Below are positions 19,254-26,510 of a stretch of DNA of 64,000 nt, one piece after another. The stretch covers positions 1 to 64,000 of the forward strand of contig NZ_PVNH01000003.1 in the NCBI RefSeq assembly GCF_003001955.1, in the 5' to 3' direction. Every line of letters begins with the position of its first letter. Position 1 is the first letter of the stretch. The translations under genes and the position numbers were made by a program. Source of the stretch: Prauserella shujinwangii (GTDB lineage: Bacteria; Actinomycetota; Actinomycetes; Mycobacteriales; Pseudonocardiaceae). The notes beneath the pieces are model-generated. The model had not been told where the DNA came from. It made no database searches and worked only from the letters and a program-made list of their open reading frames with translations.

Positions 19254-19727
19254 TCACGTTCCCGATGGCCGTCGTGCTGCTCGTCCGGCGCACACTACCG
19301 CGCTCGCCATCGCGTGGTCGTAACCGACGAACGCCTTCGCGAACTCCTGGCCGTCACCGTCGGTGACCGCGTCCTCGATCTGCGACTGCGCGCTGGCCAC
19401 CCGCCTGCGGTAGGCCGAGCCGTCGCTGAACCACCAGCGCGTGCCGACGTAGTGGGACGTGGCCTCGGACAGGCTCCGCAGGCGCGGGCCGAGCGCCCGC
19501 CTGCCCGCCGAATCACAGCCCGCCAGGAGCGTGGTCCAGCAGTCGGCGGCGGCGGCCTCGACCTCGGCCGCCCGCCGGTGCACCTCGGCGGCGCGGGCCC
19601 GTGCCTCGCCCGACCGGGCCGCCCGGCTCAGCCGCGCCGCGGCGTCGGCGGTCATCGGCAGGAACATGGTGGTGTGGGGAGCCGGCACCGCAGGCGGGGC
19701 ACCCCCGAAAGGGCTTGGTGGAGACAT
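19254..19727 (-). CDS. Conserved-looking hypothetical protein between xseA and xseB
   Basis: 157 aa. Mostly alpha-helical and Ala/Arg rich: [101 protein letters not shown]. The second half has a distinct motif with aromatic residues and Asp/Glu suggestive of a folded domain. No signal peptide or membrane segment. I do not recognise the family. It sits 26 bp downstream of xseA and 10 bp upstream of xseB, so it is co-transcribed with both subunits of exonuclease VII. Confidence 0.6.
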   Translation of the reverse strand: MSPPSPFGGAPPAVPAPHTTMFLPMTADAAARLSRAARSGEARARAAEVHRRAAEVEAAAADCWTTLLAGCDSAGRRALGPRLRSLSEATSHYVGTRWWFSDGSAYRRRVASAQSQIEDAVTDGDGQEFAKAFVGYDHAMASAVVCAGRAARRPSGT

Positions 19728-19752
19728 GCCGTCCTCCCGGATCGACGATCGC

Positions 19753-21006
19753 TCAGGTGTCCTGTCCCCGCGCGACGGCGGTCACCGCACCATCGGTGAC
19801 GCGCACGCGCAGCGGGGTTCCCTCGGCTACTTCAGAGACCGATCGGAGCACCTTGAGGTTGCCTGCCGAATCGGTGTACTGCACGACGGCGTAGCCGCGG
19901 GCGAGCGTCGCCGACGGCCCGAGCGCGGTCAGCCGGGCCCGCGCGGACGCCAGCGCGGTCTGCTCGCGGCTGAGCGTCGCCAGTATCGCGCGCCTGCCCC
20001 GCTCGAGCTGCGTCTCGACCTCGGCCGCACGCCGGTCGACCGGCCCGAGCGGGTCGGCCAGCGACGGCCTGCTGCGCAGCTGGTCCAGCAGACGGCACTG
20101 CGTGTCGACCCAGCCGTGCAGGGCTCGCCGGGCCCGGTCGCGCAGCTGGTGCACCCTGGCGGTCTCCTCCCGCACGTCCGGCACGATCCGCTTGCCCGCA
20201 TCCGTCGGCGTCGAGCAGCGGAGGTCGGCGACGTGGTCGAGCAGCGGCGAGTCCGGCTCGTGGCCGATGGCGCTGACGACCGGGGTGCCCGCGGCGGCCA
20301 CGGCCCGGCACAACGCCTCGTCGGAGAACGGCAGCAGGTCCTCGACGCTGCCGCCACCACGGGCGATGACGATCACGTCGACGGCGGGGTCGGCGTCCAG
20401 CCTGGACAGTGCCCGGATGATCTGGGGCACGGCCTGCGGGCCCTGCACGGCGGTGTTGATCACCTGGAAGGCGGCGGCAGGCCACCGGCTTTGCGCGTTG
20501 ACCAGCACGTCGTGCTCCGCGGCCGACGCGCGTCCCGTGATCAGGCCGATCCCCCTCGGCAGGAAGGGGAGCTTTCGCTTGCGCTCGGCCGCGAACAACC
20601 CCTCCGCGGCCAGCAGCCTGCGCAGCCGCTCGATCCGCGCCAGCAGTTCCCCGATGCCGACGGCGCGAATGTCGTTGGCCCGCAGGCTCAGCGTGCCACG
20701 GCCGAGGAAGAACGTCGGCTTGGCGTGGACGACCACGCTCGCGCCGTCCCGCAGTGGCGGTTCGACGGAGCGGAGCAGGCGGGCCGGGCAGGTGACCGTC
20801 ATGGACACGTCAGCGGACGGGTCGCGCAGCGTGAGGAACGCCGTCGCCGTGCCCGGCCGCGCCGAGACCTGGGTGACCTGCCCCTCGACCCACACCGAGC
20901 CGAGGCGGTGGATCCAGTCGGCGATCTTGCGGGCGACCGTGCGGACCGGCCAGGGGTTCTCCGCGGTGGAAGGTTCGCTCGTCCGGGTGGTCGGTTCGCC
21001 GCTCAC
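19753..21006 (-). CDS. xseA: Exodeoxyribonuclease VII large subunit
   Basis: 417 aa. N-terminal OB fold (residues 15-105: [45 protein letters not shown]). The catalytic domain follows with [44 protein letters not shown] and [30 protein letters not shown] helical C-terminal region binds XseB. It digests single-stranded DNA in both directions during repair. The GTG start at 21006 overlaps the stop of the upstream lipid-droplet gene (GTGA), indicating coupled translation. Confidence 0.95.
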   Translation of the reverse strand: MSGEPTTRTSEPSTAENPWPVRTVARKIADWIHRLGSVWVEGQVTQVSARPGTATAFLTLRDPSADVSMTVTCPARLLRSVEPPLRDGASVVVHAKPTFFLGRGTLSLRANDIRAVGIGELLARIERLRRLLAAEGLFAAERKRKLPFLPRGIGLITGRASAAEHDVLVNAQSRWPAAAFQVINTAVQGPQAVPQIIRALSRLDADPAVDVIVIARGGGSVEDLLPFSDEALCRAVAAAGTPVVSAIGHEPDSPLLDHVADLRCSTPTDAGKRIVPDVREETARVHQLRDRARRALHGWVDTQCRLLDQLRSRPSLADPLGPVDRRAAEVETQLERGRRAILATLSREQTALASARARLTALGPSATLARGYAVVQYTDSAGNLKVLRSVSEVAEGTPLRVRVTDGAVTAVARGQDT

Positions 21007-21833
21007 TGTTCGGGCTGGTCCTCGGAGCCCGATCCGGCCGACCGCACGTTGCCGATGCGGCGGGTGAGCATGCCGACGAACGACGGCCGGTTGGCGTGCG
21101 CCCGCTCGTAGGCGAGGATCTCCTCGAGGTCGGCCAGGCTGAGCCGGCGCAGCCGCGCGCGGACCTGCGGCAGCGTCAGCTCGTCGTACCCGGTGAGGCC
21201 ACCGGGCGCCCCGGCGGGGCCGCCCGGCTCCCGCGGTGTGTCGAACGTGGACGGTTCGCTCGCCGCCGCCGGGCCCGCGGGCTCTGGCCCGTCGAGCTCC
21301 TGGGCGCTCTCCGGCAGCACGTCCGGTGCGGCCGAGCCGGCCGGGGTGCCGTCGGGGCTGTCGAACTCACCGTCGGCGTGGTCCTCCGCGAGCGCGCGTT
21401 CCTCCTCGGCCCACGGGTCCTCCGCCGCGGGCTCGCCGAGCGAGGGCGGCACCGGCCTGCCGTTGCTGCTTCCGGGGAAACCGTGAGCGCGGCTCGTGTC
21501 GAACGCCGAGTCGATGGGGGTGACGCTGGCCGGGGGCCCGGCGGTCGGCACCGGTTCCGCGGGAGTGGCGGGGCCGCTCAGGTCCGGCTCGATGTCCTCG
21601 TCGAAGGTCGCCCAGCTGGGCGACTCCTCGACCGGCCGCAGCATCGACAGCGCGTCGTCTCCCTTGATCGCGAGCTCGGTGACGTGCTGCTGCACGCGCA
21701 TGGAGGCCTGCAGCACCTGGCTGGCCACCGTCACCGGCAGCCCGGTCAGCTGTTTGGGGAGTTCGCGAACCCGCTCGGCGGTGGTGACGGCGAGTCCGGC
21801 GGCGACCCGGAGCGGGAACGGGAGTTGCTTCAT
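21003..21833 (-). CDS. Lipid droplet-associated protein, Rv1109c type
   Basis: 276 aa from ATG 21833 ([62 protein letters not shown]). The N-terminal 70 residues are amphipathic and helical and match the family named after Rv1109c. The middle (about 70-220) is Pro, Ala, Glu and Asp rich and probably disordered. The C-terminus has a compact [42 protein letters not shown] helix pair. The same order (xseA, this gene, divergent ispH) is found in M. tuberculosis. It is predicted to coat neutral-lipid droplets or membranes. Confidence 0.8.
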   Translation of the reverse strand: MKQLPFPLRVAAGLAVTTAERVRELPKQLTGLPVTVASQVLQASMRVQQHVTELAIKGDDALSMLRPVEESPSWATFDEDIEPDLSGPATPAEPVPTAGPPASVTPIDSAFDTSRAHGFPGSSNGRPVPPSLGEPAAEDPWAEEERALAEDHADGEFDSPDGTPAGSAAPDVLPESAQELDGPEPAGPAAASEPSTFDTPREPGGPAGAPGGLTGYDELTLPQVRARLRRLSLADLEEILAYERAHANRPSFVGMLTRRIGNVRSAGSGSEDQPEQ

Positions 21834-22021
21834 GTCTCTAAGCCTGCCGCACATGGTCCGTCCTGCCCAACCGGAAGGGGGAACGCGGGGCGCCGGGTGA
21901 CGCTGCGCACATCGGGCGCGGGCGGCCCGCGCCGTCGGGTGCCGGCACCGCCCTGCTCATGGCGCTCCCCGTGGGATCGTCTCGACATTTGTGGTTCCGG
22001 CGTGACCCGTACCCTGGTGGC

Positions 22022-23062
22022 ATGAGTGCAGCGAGTCCCGGAACCGAGCCTGCCACCAGCGTATCGATCGACGGCGGCTCCGAGGCCTGCGAGGCCTCCG
22101 CGAGCGGTGGTAAGCGCGTCCTGCTGGCGAAGCCGCGCGGTTACTGCGCCGGGGTCGATCGGGCCGTGATCACGGTCGAGAAGGTGCTGGAGATGTACGG
22201 CCCGCCCGTCTACGTCCGGAAGGAGATCGTCCACAACCGGCATGTCGTGGACACGCTGCGGGAGCGCGGGGTGATCTTCGTCGAGGAGACGTCCGAGGTG
22301 CCCGAGGGCGGGCTCGTCGTGTTCTCCGCGCACGGTGTCTCCCCGGCCGTCCACGCCGAGGCCGAGCAGCGCAACCTCCGCACGATCGACGCGACGTGCC
22401 CGCTGGTGACGAAGGTGCACAAGGAAGTGAACCGGTTCGCCCGCGACGACTACGACATCATGCTCATCGGCCACGAAGGACACGAGGAGGTCGAGGGCAC
22501 GGCGGGTGAGGCGCCGGACCGCGTCCAGCTCGTCGACACCGAGGACGACATCGAGAAGGTCCAGGTGCGCGACCCGTCCAAGGTCGTCTGGCTCTCGCAG
22601 ACGACGCTGAGCGTCGACGAGACCATGGAGCGGGTGGACCAGCTCCGGAAGCGGTTCCCGGAGATCTCCGACCCGCCGAGCGACGACATCTGCTACGCCA
22701 CCTCCAACCGGCAGGTCGCCGTCAAGGCGATGGCGGCCGAGTGCGACCTCGTCATCGTCGTGGGCTCGGGCAACTCGTCCAACTCGAAGCGCCTGGTCGA
22801 GGTGGCGCTCCAGGCAGGTGCCCGCGACGCCCACCTCGTCGACTACGCGCGCGAGGTCGACGAGACGTGGCTGGACGGCGTGGAGACCGTCGGCGTCACC
22901 AGCGGCGCCTCGGTGCCGGACGTGCTCGTGATGGAGCTGCTCGAATGGCTCGCCGAGCGCGGCTGGGAGGACGTCCAGGAGGTCACCACCGCGAACGAGA
23001 AGATCTCCTTCGCCCTGCCGAGGGAGCTGCGGTCCGGATCGGGCCGCAGCAGCGTGCGCTGA
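22022..23062 (+). CDS. ispH: 4-hydroxy-3-methylbut-2-enyl diphosphate reductase
   Basis: 346 aa from ATG 22022 (an upstream in-frame ATG lacks support). Last enzyme of the MEP pathway, forming IPP and DMAPP through a 4Fe-4S cluster. The three ligand cysteines are visible: [13 protein letters not shown] (Cys42), [14 protein letters not shown] and [11 protein letters not shown]. The catalytic Glu lies in the region near [19 protein letters not shown], and [11 protein letters not shown] supports the assignment. TACCCT, 7 nt upstream of the ATG, is a possible -10, so the message may be leaderless. It feeds the Z-prenyl synthase and other isoprenoid steps. Confidence 0.95.
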   Translation: MSAASPGTEPATSVSIDGGSEACEASASGGKRVLLAKPRGYCAGVDRAVITVEKVLEMYGPPVYVRKEIVHNRHVVDTLRERGVIFVEETSEVPEGGLVVFSAHGVSPAVHAEAEQRNLRTIDATCPLVTKVHKEVNRFARDDYDIMLIGHEGHEEVEGTAGEAPDRVQLVDTEDDIEKVQVRDPSKVVWLSQTTLSVDETMERVDQLRKRFPEISDPPSDDICYATSNRQVAVKAMAAECDLVIVVGSGNSSNSKRLVEVALQAGARDAHLVDYAREVDETWLDGVETVGVTSGASVPDVLVMELLEWLAERGWEDVQEVTTANEKISFALPRELRSGSGRSSVR

Positions 23063-23109
23063 CGGCCTGAGCCGGCCCGCGCCAGCCGGTGCGCTTCCGC
23101 GGTGCCCGC

Positions 23110-24087
23110 TCAGCCGCGGTCGTCGTCCCACGGCCGGGAACGGCGCGGTGGCCGTCCACCGCCGCGTTCCGGGCCGCGCCGGGGTCCGTCCGGCCCGCCC
23201 GACGGTGGTTCCCCCGTGCGCGGCGGGGAGCGCCGCGGCCGCTTCGGGTCCTGCGGTGAGCCGGACCGGTCACCGCCGCGTCCGCCCGCCTTGTCCCCCG
23301 GCTGACGTCCACCGCGACCGGCGCCGCGCGCCTTGCCGCCTCCGCCGGGCTCCCGCTCCGGCGGCCGTTCCCTGCGCCGCTCCTCCGGCCGGGCCCGCCT
23401 GCCCGCGGCATCGGGTGGCGGCGCCCCGCGACGGCGCTCCGGGGCTCCCGCCGCTCCACCCGCGCGGCGCGGCGGCTCGCCCCTGCCCTCGGCCGGCCGT
23501 TTCTTCGCCGGCCCCCGGCTCGCGTCGCTCTCCTTCTTCTTGGCGGGCCGCGCCCCACCGCGCTTGTCCTCGTCGCGCGGCGCGCCGGAGGGCTTCCGGT
23601 CGTCGCGCACCTTCCGCGGCGCGTCCGGGTCGCGCTCCCGGAACATGCGGTAGACGCCGATCGCGACCGTGATTCCCGTGGTGATCGCCATCGTCGGGAA
23701 GCCGTTGATCAGCGGTGTGCTGATCGCCAGCACCTTCGCCAGCATGTCGCTGCTCTCCGGAAGGCCGGAGCCCGCCAGCACCACCGCGGGCACCGTGACC
23801 GCGAGGATCAGCGGGGGCTGCACCATCGGCCCGAACAGGTTCCTCCTGCGGACCGCCCCGATGGCCAGCACGGATCCGACCAGATAGCTGGCCTGGAACA
23901 CCACACCCAGCGCGCCCGACAGCTGCAGGTCCGCGACGGCACCCAGGGTCGCGAGGCCGAACGCGAACAGCACCGCACCCCACCACGGCAGACCCCGCCA
24001 CGGGCCGAACATCGGCCGCTGGTCCCACTCGACGGGCGTCGCGTCGTCAGCGTCAAGGTCGCTGCGGCGGTCTCGTATGGCGGTCAC
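23110..24087 (-). CDS. DUF6542 membrane protein with long basic disordered tail (Rv1111c-like)
   Basis: 325 aa. Residues 30-150 hold four transmembrane helices (LPWWGAVLFAFGLATLGAVADL, LGVVFQASYLVGSVLAIGAV, PPLILAVTVPAVVLAGSG, INGFPTMAITTGITVAIGVYRMF). From about residue 150 to the end the chain is almost wholly Arg, Pro, Gly, Lys and Glu (DAPRKVRDDRKPSGAPRDED onward). That gives a cytoplasmic basic tail of about 170 residues, longer than the membrane part. The gene occupies the same place as Rv1111c, between ispH and ychF. Function is unknown; the tail might bind nucleic acid or acidic phospholipid (speculation). Confidence 0.8.
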   Translation of the reverse strand: MTAIRDRRSDLDADDATPVEWDQRPMFGPWRGLPWWGAVLFAFGLATLGAVADLQLSGALGVVFQASYLVGSVLAIGAVRRRNLFGPMVQPPLILAVTVPAVVLAGSGLPESSDMLAKVLAISTPLINGFPTMAITTGITVAIGVYRMFRERDPDAPRKVRDDRKPSGAPRDEDKRGGARPAKKKESDASRGPAKKRPAEGRGEPPRRAGGAAGAPERRRGAPPPDAAGRRARPEERRRERPPEREPGGGGKARGAGRGGRQPGDKAGGRGGDRSGSPQDPKRPRRSPPRTGEPPSGGPDGPRRGPERGGGRPPRRSRPWDDDRG

Positions 24088-24124
24088 GAGGCAACACCGT
24101 ATCCCGTGACCTTGGAGAATCGGC

Positions 24125-24207
24125 TACCGCTCCGGGAGCGGTACCTTCGCCGGTCTCGCTGACCTGCGTCCGGACGCGTCGGAACCGTCATACCGGGTGA
24201 TGGTATG
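24125..24207. other. Two short inverted repeats between rmuC and the DUF6542 gene
   Basis: TACCGCTCC (24125-24133) and GGAGCGGTA (24135-24143) are exact inverted copies. CATACC (24189-24194) and GGTATG (24202-24207) form a second repeat spaced by 7 bp. They may terminate rmuC or serve as operators for the DUF6542 promoter. I cannot tell which. Confidence 0.35.
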
Positions 24208-24228
24208 GACCTGCGGGCGGCCCCGCTC

Positions 24229-25146
24229 TCAGTTCGCCGACATCTCGTCCCCCTGCCTGATCGCGGGCACCGGCGACGGGCTCGCCGCCGCGTCGGTGAG
24301 CGGCGACACGGTCGCCCGGAAACTCTCCAGCGCGTCCAGCTCCCGCCTGCGGGCCGACAGGAAGCGCTGCAGGTGGGTGCTCGACAGGTTCACCGCGTCG
24401 ATCGCGTTGCCCGCGGCCCGGTGCGCGGACGCGGCCTGCGACCGCACCCGCTCGACGTCGTCGACCAGCGCCCGCTCGGTGGCCGCGAACAGGGCGGCCG
24501 ACGCGACGACCGCGAACCCGGTCGGGCCGCACAGGAACACCCGCCGGTCGAGCATCCAGCGCAACAGCTCCGGGTCGGTGTCGAGCGCCGCCACCACCGC
24601 GGCGTCGGACGGCACGAACATGACGGTCCCGTAGATCGCGTCCGCCCAGCGCTGGTAGCCCTTCGCCGACAGCTCGGCCGCCCGCGACCGCAGGTTGCGG
24701 ACGTGCACCCGCAACGCGTCGCGGCGCTCCTCGGGATCGTCCGTCTCCACCGCCTCCGCCCAGCACGCCATGCTCGCCTTGGCGTCGACCGGGACGGTGC
24801 GGTCGCCCCCGACCCGCAACACGAGGTCGGGCTTGGCGCCACCGCCGCCCGCGAGGTCGGTCTGGACCGTGAAGTGCAGCCCCTCTCGCAGGCCCAGCGC
24901 ACGGGCGGTCTCGACCAGCACACGTTCCCCGAGCTCGCCCCGGCCGCTGATCGAGGCGAACGCCACCTCGTATCGGCGCAGCTCGTCCCGCCGCTCGTCC
25001 GCCCTGGCCCGTTCGACGTCGACCTGTCGCCGGGCGGCGTCGGCACGGCGCATGCCGTCCTGGTAGAGCCGCCACAACAACGCGACCGCGGCCGCCAGCA
25101 GCAACGCCACCACGATGGCCGCTGTGCTGAGCACCGTCGAACCCAC
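24229..25146 (-). CDS. rmuC: RmuC family DNA recombination protein
   Basis: 305 aa, shorter than the about 475 aa of enteric RmuC. An N-terminal membrane helix (AAIVVALLLAAAVALLWRLY) is followed by a short coiled coil (MRRADAARRQVDVERARADERRDELRRYE). The nuclease-like RmuC core then has SGRGELGERVLVETARALGL, GAKPDLVLRVGGDRTVPVDAKASM (the PD-(D/E)xK-like motif) and YGTVMFVPSDAAVVAAL. It is membrane-anchored and limits rearrangements at repeats in E. coli. It is divergent from sbcDC, with a LexA-type box between the two. Confidence 0.88.
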   Translation of the reverse strand: MGSTVLSTAAIVVALLLAAAVALLWRLYQDGMRRADAARRQVDVERARADERRDELRRYEVAFASISGRGELGERVLVETARALGLREGLHFTVQTDLAGGGGAKPDLVLRVGGDRTVPVDAKASMACWAEAVETDDPEERRDALRVHVRNLRSRAAELSAKGYQRWADAIYGTVMFVPSDAAVVAALDTDPELLRWMLDRRVFLCGPTGFAVVASAALFAATERALVDDVERVRSQAASAHRAAGNAIDAVNLSSTHLQRFLSARRRELDALESFRATVSPLTDAAASPSPVPAIRQGDEMSAN

Positions 25147-25269
25147 CAGCCGGCTCCTTCCCGTCCTGTCCCGGTGTCACGCGTCCCGCCCCGGCGTCCG
25201 GTGGCCGGGGCAGCTCGCATCATGGCGCACGGCACCGACAGAACGAGACGGGGAAGCCCGCCCACCATA

Positions 25270-25285
25270 CCGAACACACGTTCGA
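25270..25285. promoter_or_regulatory. LexA-type SOS box between rmuC and sbcDC
   Basis: CCGAACACACGTTCGA matches TCGAAC-N4-GTTCGA at 11 of 12 defined positions (first T is C). The inner CGAAC-N4-GTTCG is a perfect palindrome. It lies 58 bp upstream of the sbcD start and 124 bp upstream of the rmuC start, in the divergent promoter region, so it could control either or both operons. LexA control is inferred from the motif. Confidence 0.65.
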
Positions 25286-25343
25286 GTGACACGCCGGGCG
25301 GAACTGCGGGGTTCTGTCGCCGTCCAGCCCTAGCTTGAGTGCC

Positions 25344-26510
25344 GTGCGCATCTTGCATACGTCCGACTGGCACGTCGGAAGGACCTTCCACGGCACCGAC
25401 CTGCTCGCGGAGCAGGAGGCGGTGCTGGGCCACCTCGCGCGCGTCGTGGCCGACGAGGAGGTCGACGTCGTGCTCGTCGCCGGCGACGTCTGGGACCGGG
25501 CGGTGCCCTCCGCCGACGCGGTCCGCGTCGTCACCCGCGCGCTGGCGAGGCTGCGCGAAGCCGGTGCGCGGCTCGTGCTCACCCCAGGCAACCACGACTC
25601 GGCGGCCCGGCTCGGCGCGTTCGGCGAGTTCGCCGAGGCGGGCGGCCTGTACCTGCGCACGACCGTCGACACCGTCGACCGCCCGGTCCTGCTTCCCGAC
25701 GAGCACGGGGAGGTGGCCGTCTACGGCATTCCCTACCTCGAACCGGAGGTCGCGCGGCACGCCCTCGGCGTCCCCGGAGCGCGCGGGCACACGGGCGTGC
25801 TGACCGAGGCGATGCGCCGCGTCCGGGAGGACCTCACGGCCAGGCCCGAGGGCACCCGCTCGGTGGTACTGGCGCACGCGTTCGTGACGGGCGGCGAGGC
25901 GAGCGAGTCGGAGCGCACCATCGCCGTCGGCGGCGTCGAGCAGGTGCCCGGCTCGGTGTTCGACGGCGTCGACTACGTGGCACTCGGCCACCTGCACGGC
26001 CCGCAGCGCCTCGCCGAGCACCTGCGCTACTCGGGCAGCCCGCTCGCGTACTCCTTCTCCGAGGCGGCACACCGGAAGTCCGTGTGGCTGGTCGACCTCG
26101 ACGCCGGCGGCCTCTCCGCCGTGCGGCGCCACGAGCTGCCCGTGCCGCGGCGGCTGGCGACCGTCCGGGGCACTCTCGACGAGCTGCTGGCCGACCCGGC
26201 GCACGAGGGGCTGGCCGACTGCTACCTGTCGGTCACGCTCACCGACCGCGTTCGCCCGGTCGACGCCATGCGGAAGCTGCGGGAGCGGTTCCCGCACACC
26301 GTGCACCTCGACTGGGAGCCCGAGGGCGGCACGGCGACCGTGCTCAGGTACGCGGAGGCGGTGCGCGGCCGCTCCGACGCCGAGATCGGCCGCACGTTCC
26401 TCGCCGACTGCCGGGGCGCGCCGCCGACCGAACGCGAGGACGCGCTGCTGGTCAGGGCACTCGAAACGGCGGGAAAGGGCGACCCCGAACAGGACGGTGA
26501 TCCCCGGTGA
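25344..26510 (+). CDS. sbcD: Exonuclease subunit SbcD (Mre11 family)
   Basis: 388 aa from GTG 25344 (VRILHTSDWHVGRTF). All calcineurin-like phosphoesterase motifs are present: DWHVG, VLVAGDVWDR, LTPGNHDSAARL, VLAHAFVTGG and VALGHLHGPQRL. With SbcC it forms the nuclease that cuts hairpins and protein-blocked DNA ends. The stop overlaps the sbcC GTG (GTGA). A SOS box lies 58 bp upstream. Confidence 0.95.
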   Translation: MRILHTSDWHVGRTFHGTDLLAEQEAVLGHLARVVADEEVDVVLVAGDVWDRAVPSADAVRVVTRALARLREAGARLVLTPGNHDSAARLGAFGEFAEAGGLYLRTTVDTVDRPVLLPDEHGEVAVYGIPYLEPEVARHALGVPGARGHTGVLTEAMRRVREDLTARPEGTRSVVLAHAFVTGGEASESERTIAVGGVEQVPGSVFDGVDYVALGHLHGPQRLAEHLRYSGSPLAYSFSEAAHRKSVWLVDLDAGGLSAVRRHELPVPRRLATVRGTLDELLADPAHEGLADCYLSVTLTDRVRPVDAMRKLRERFPHTVHLDWEPEGGTATVLRYAEAVRGRSDAEIGRTFLADCRGAPPTEREDALLVRALETAGKGDPEQDGDPR

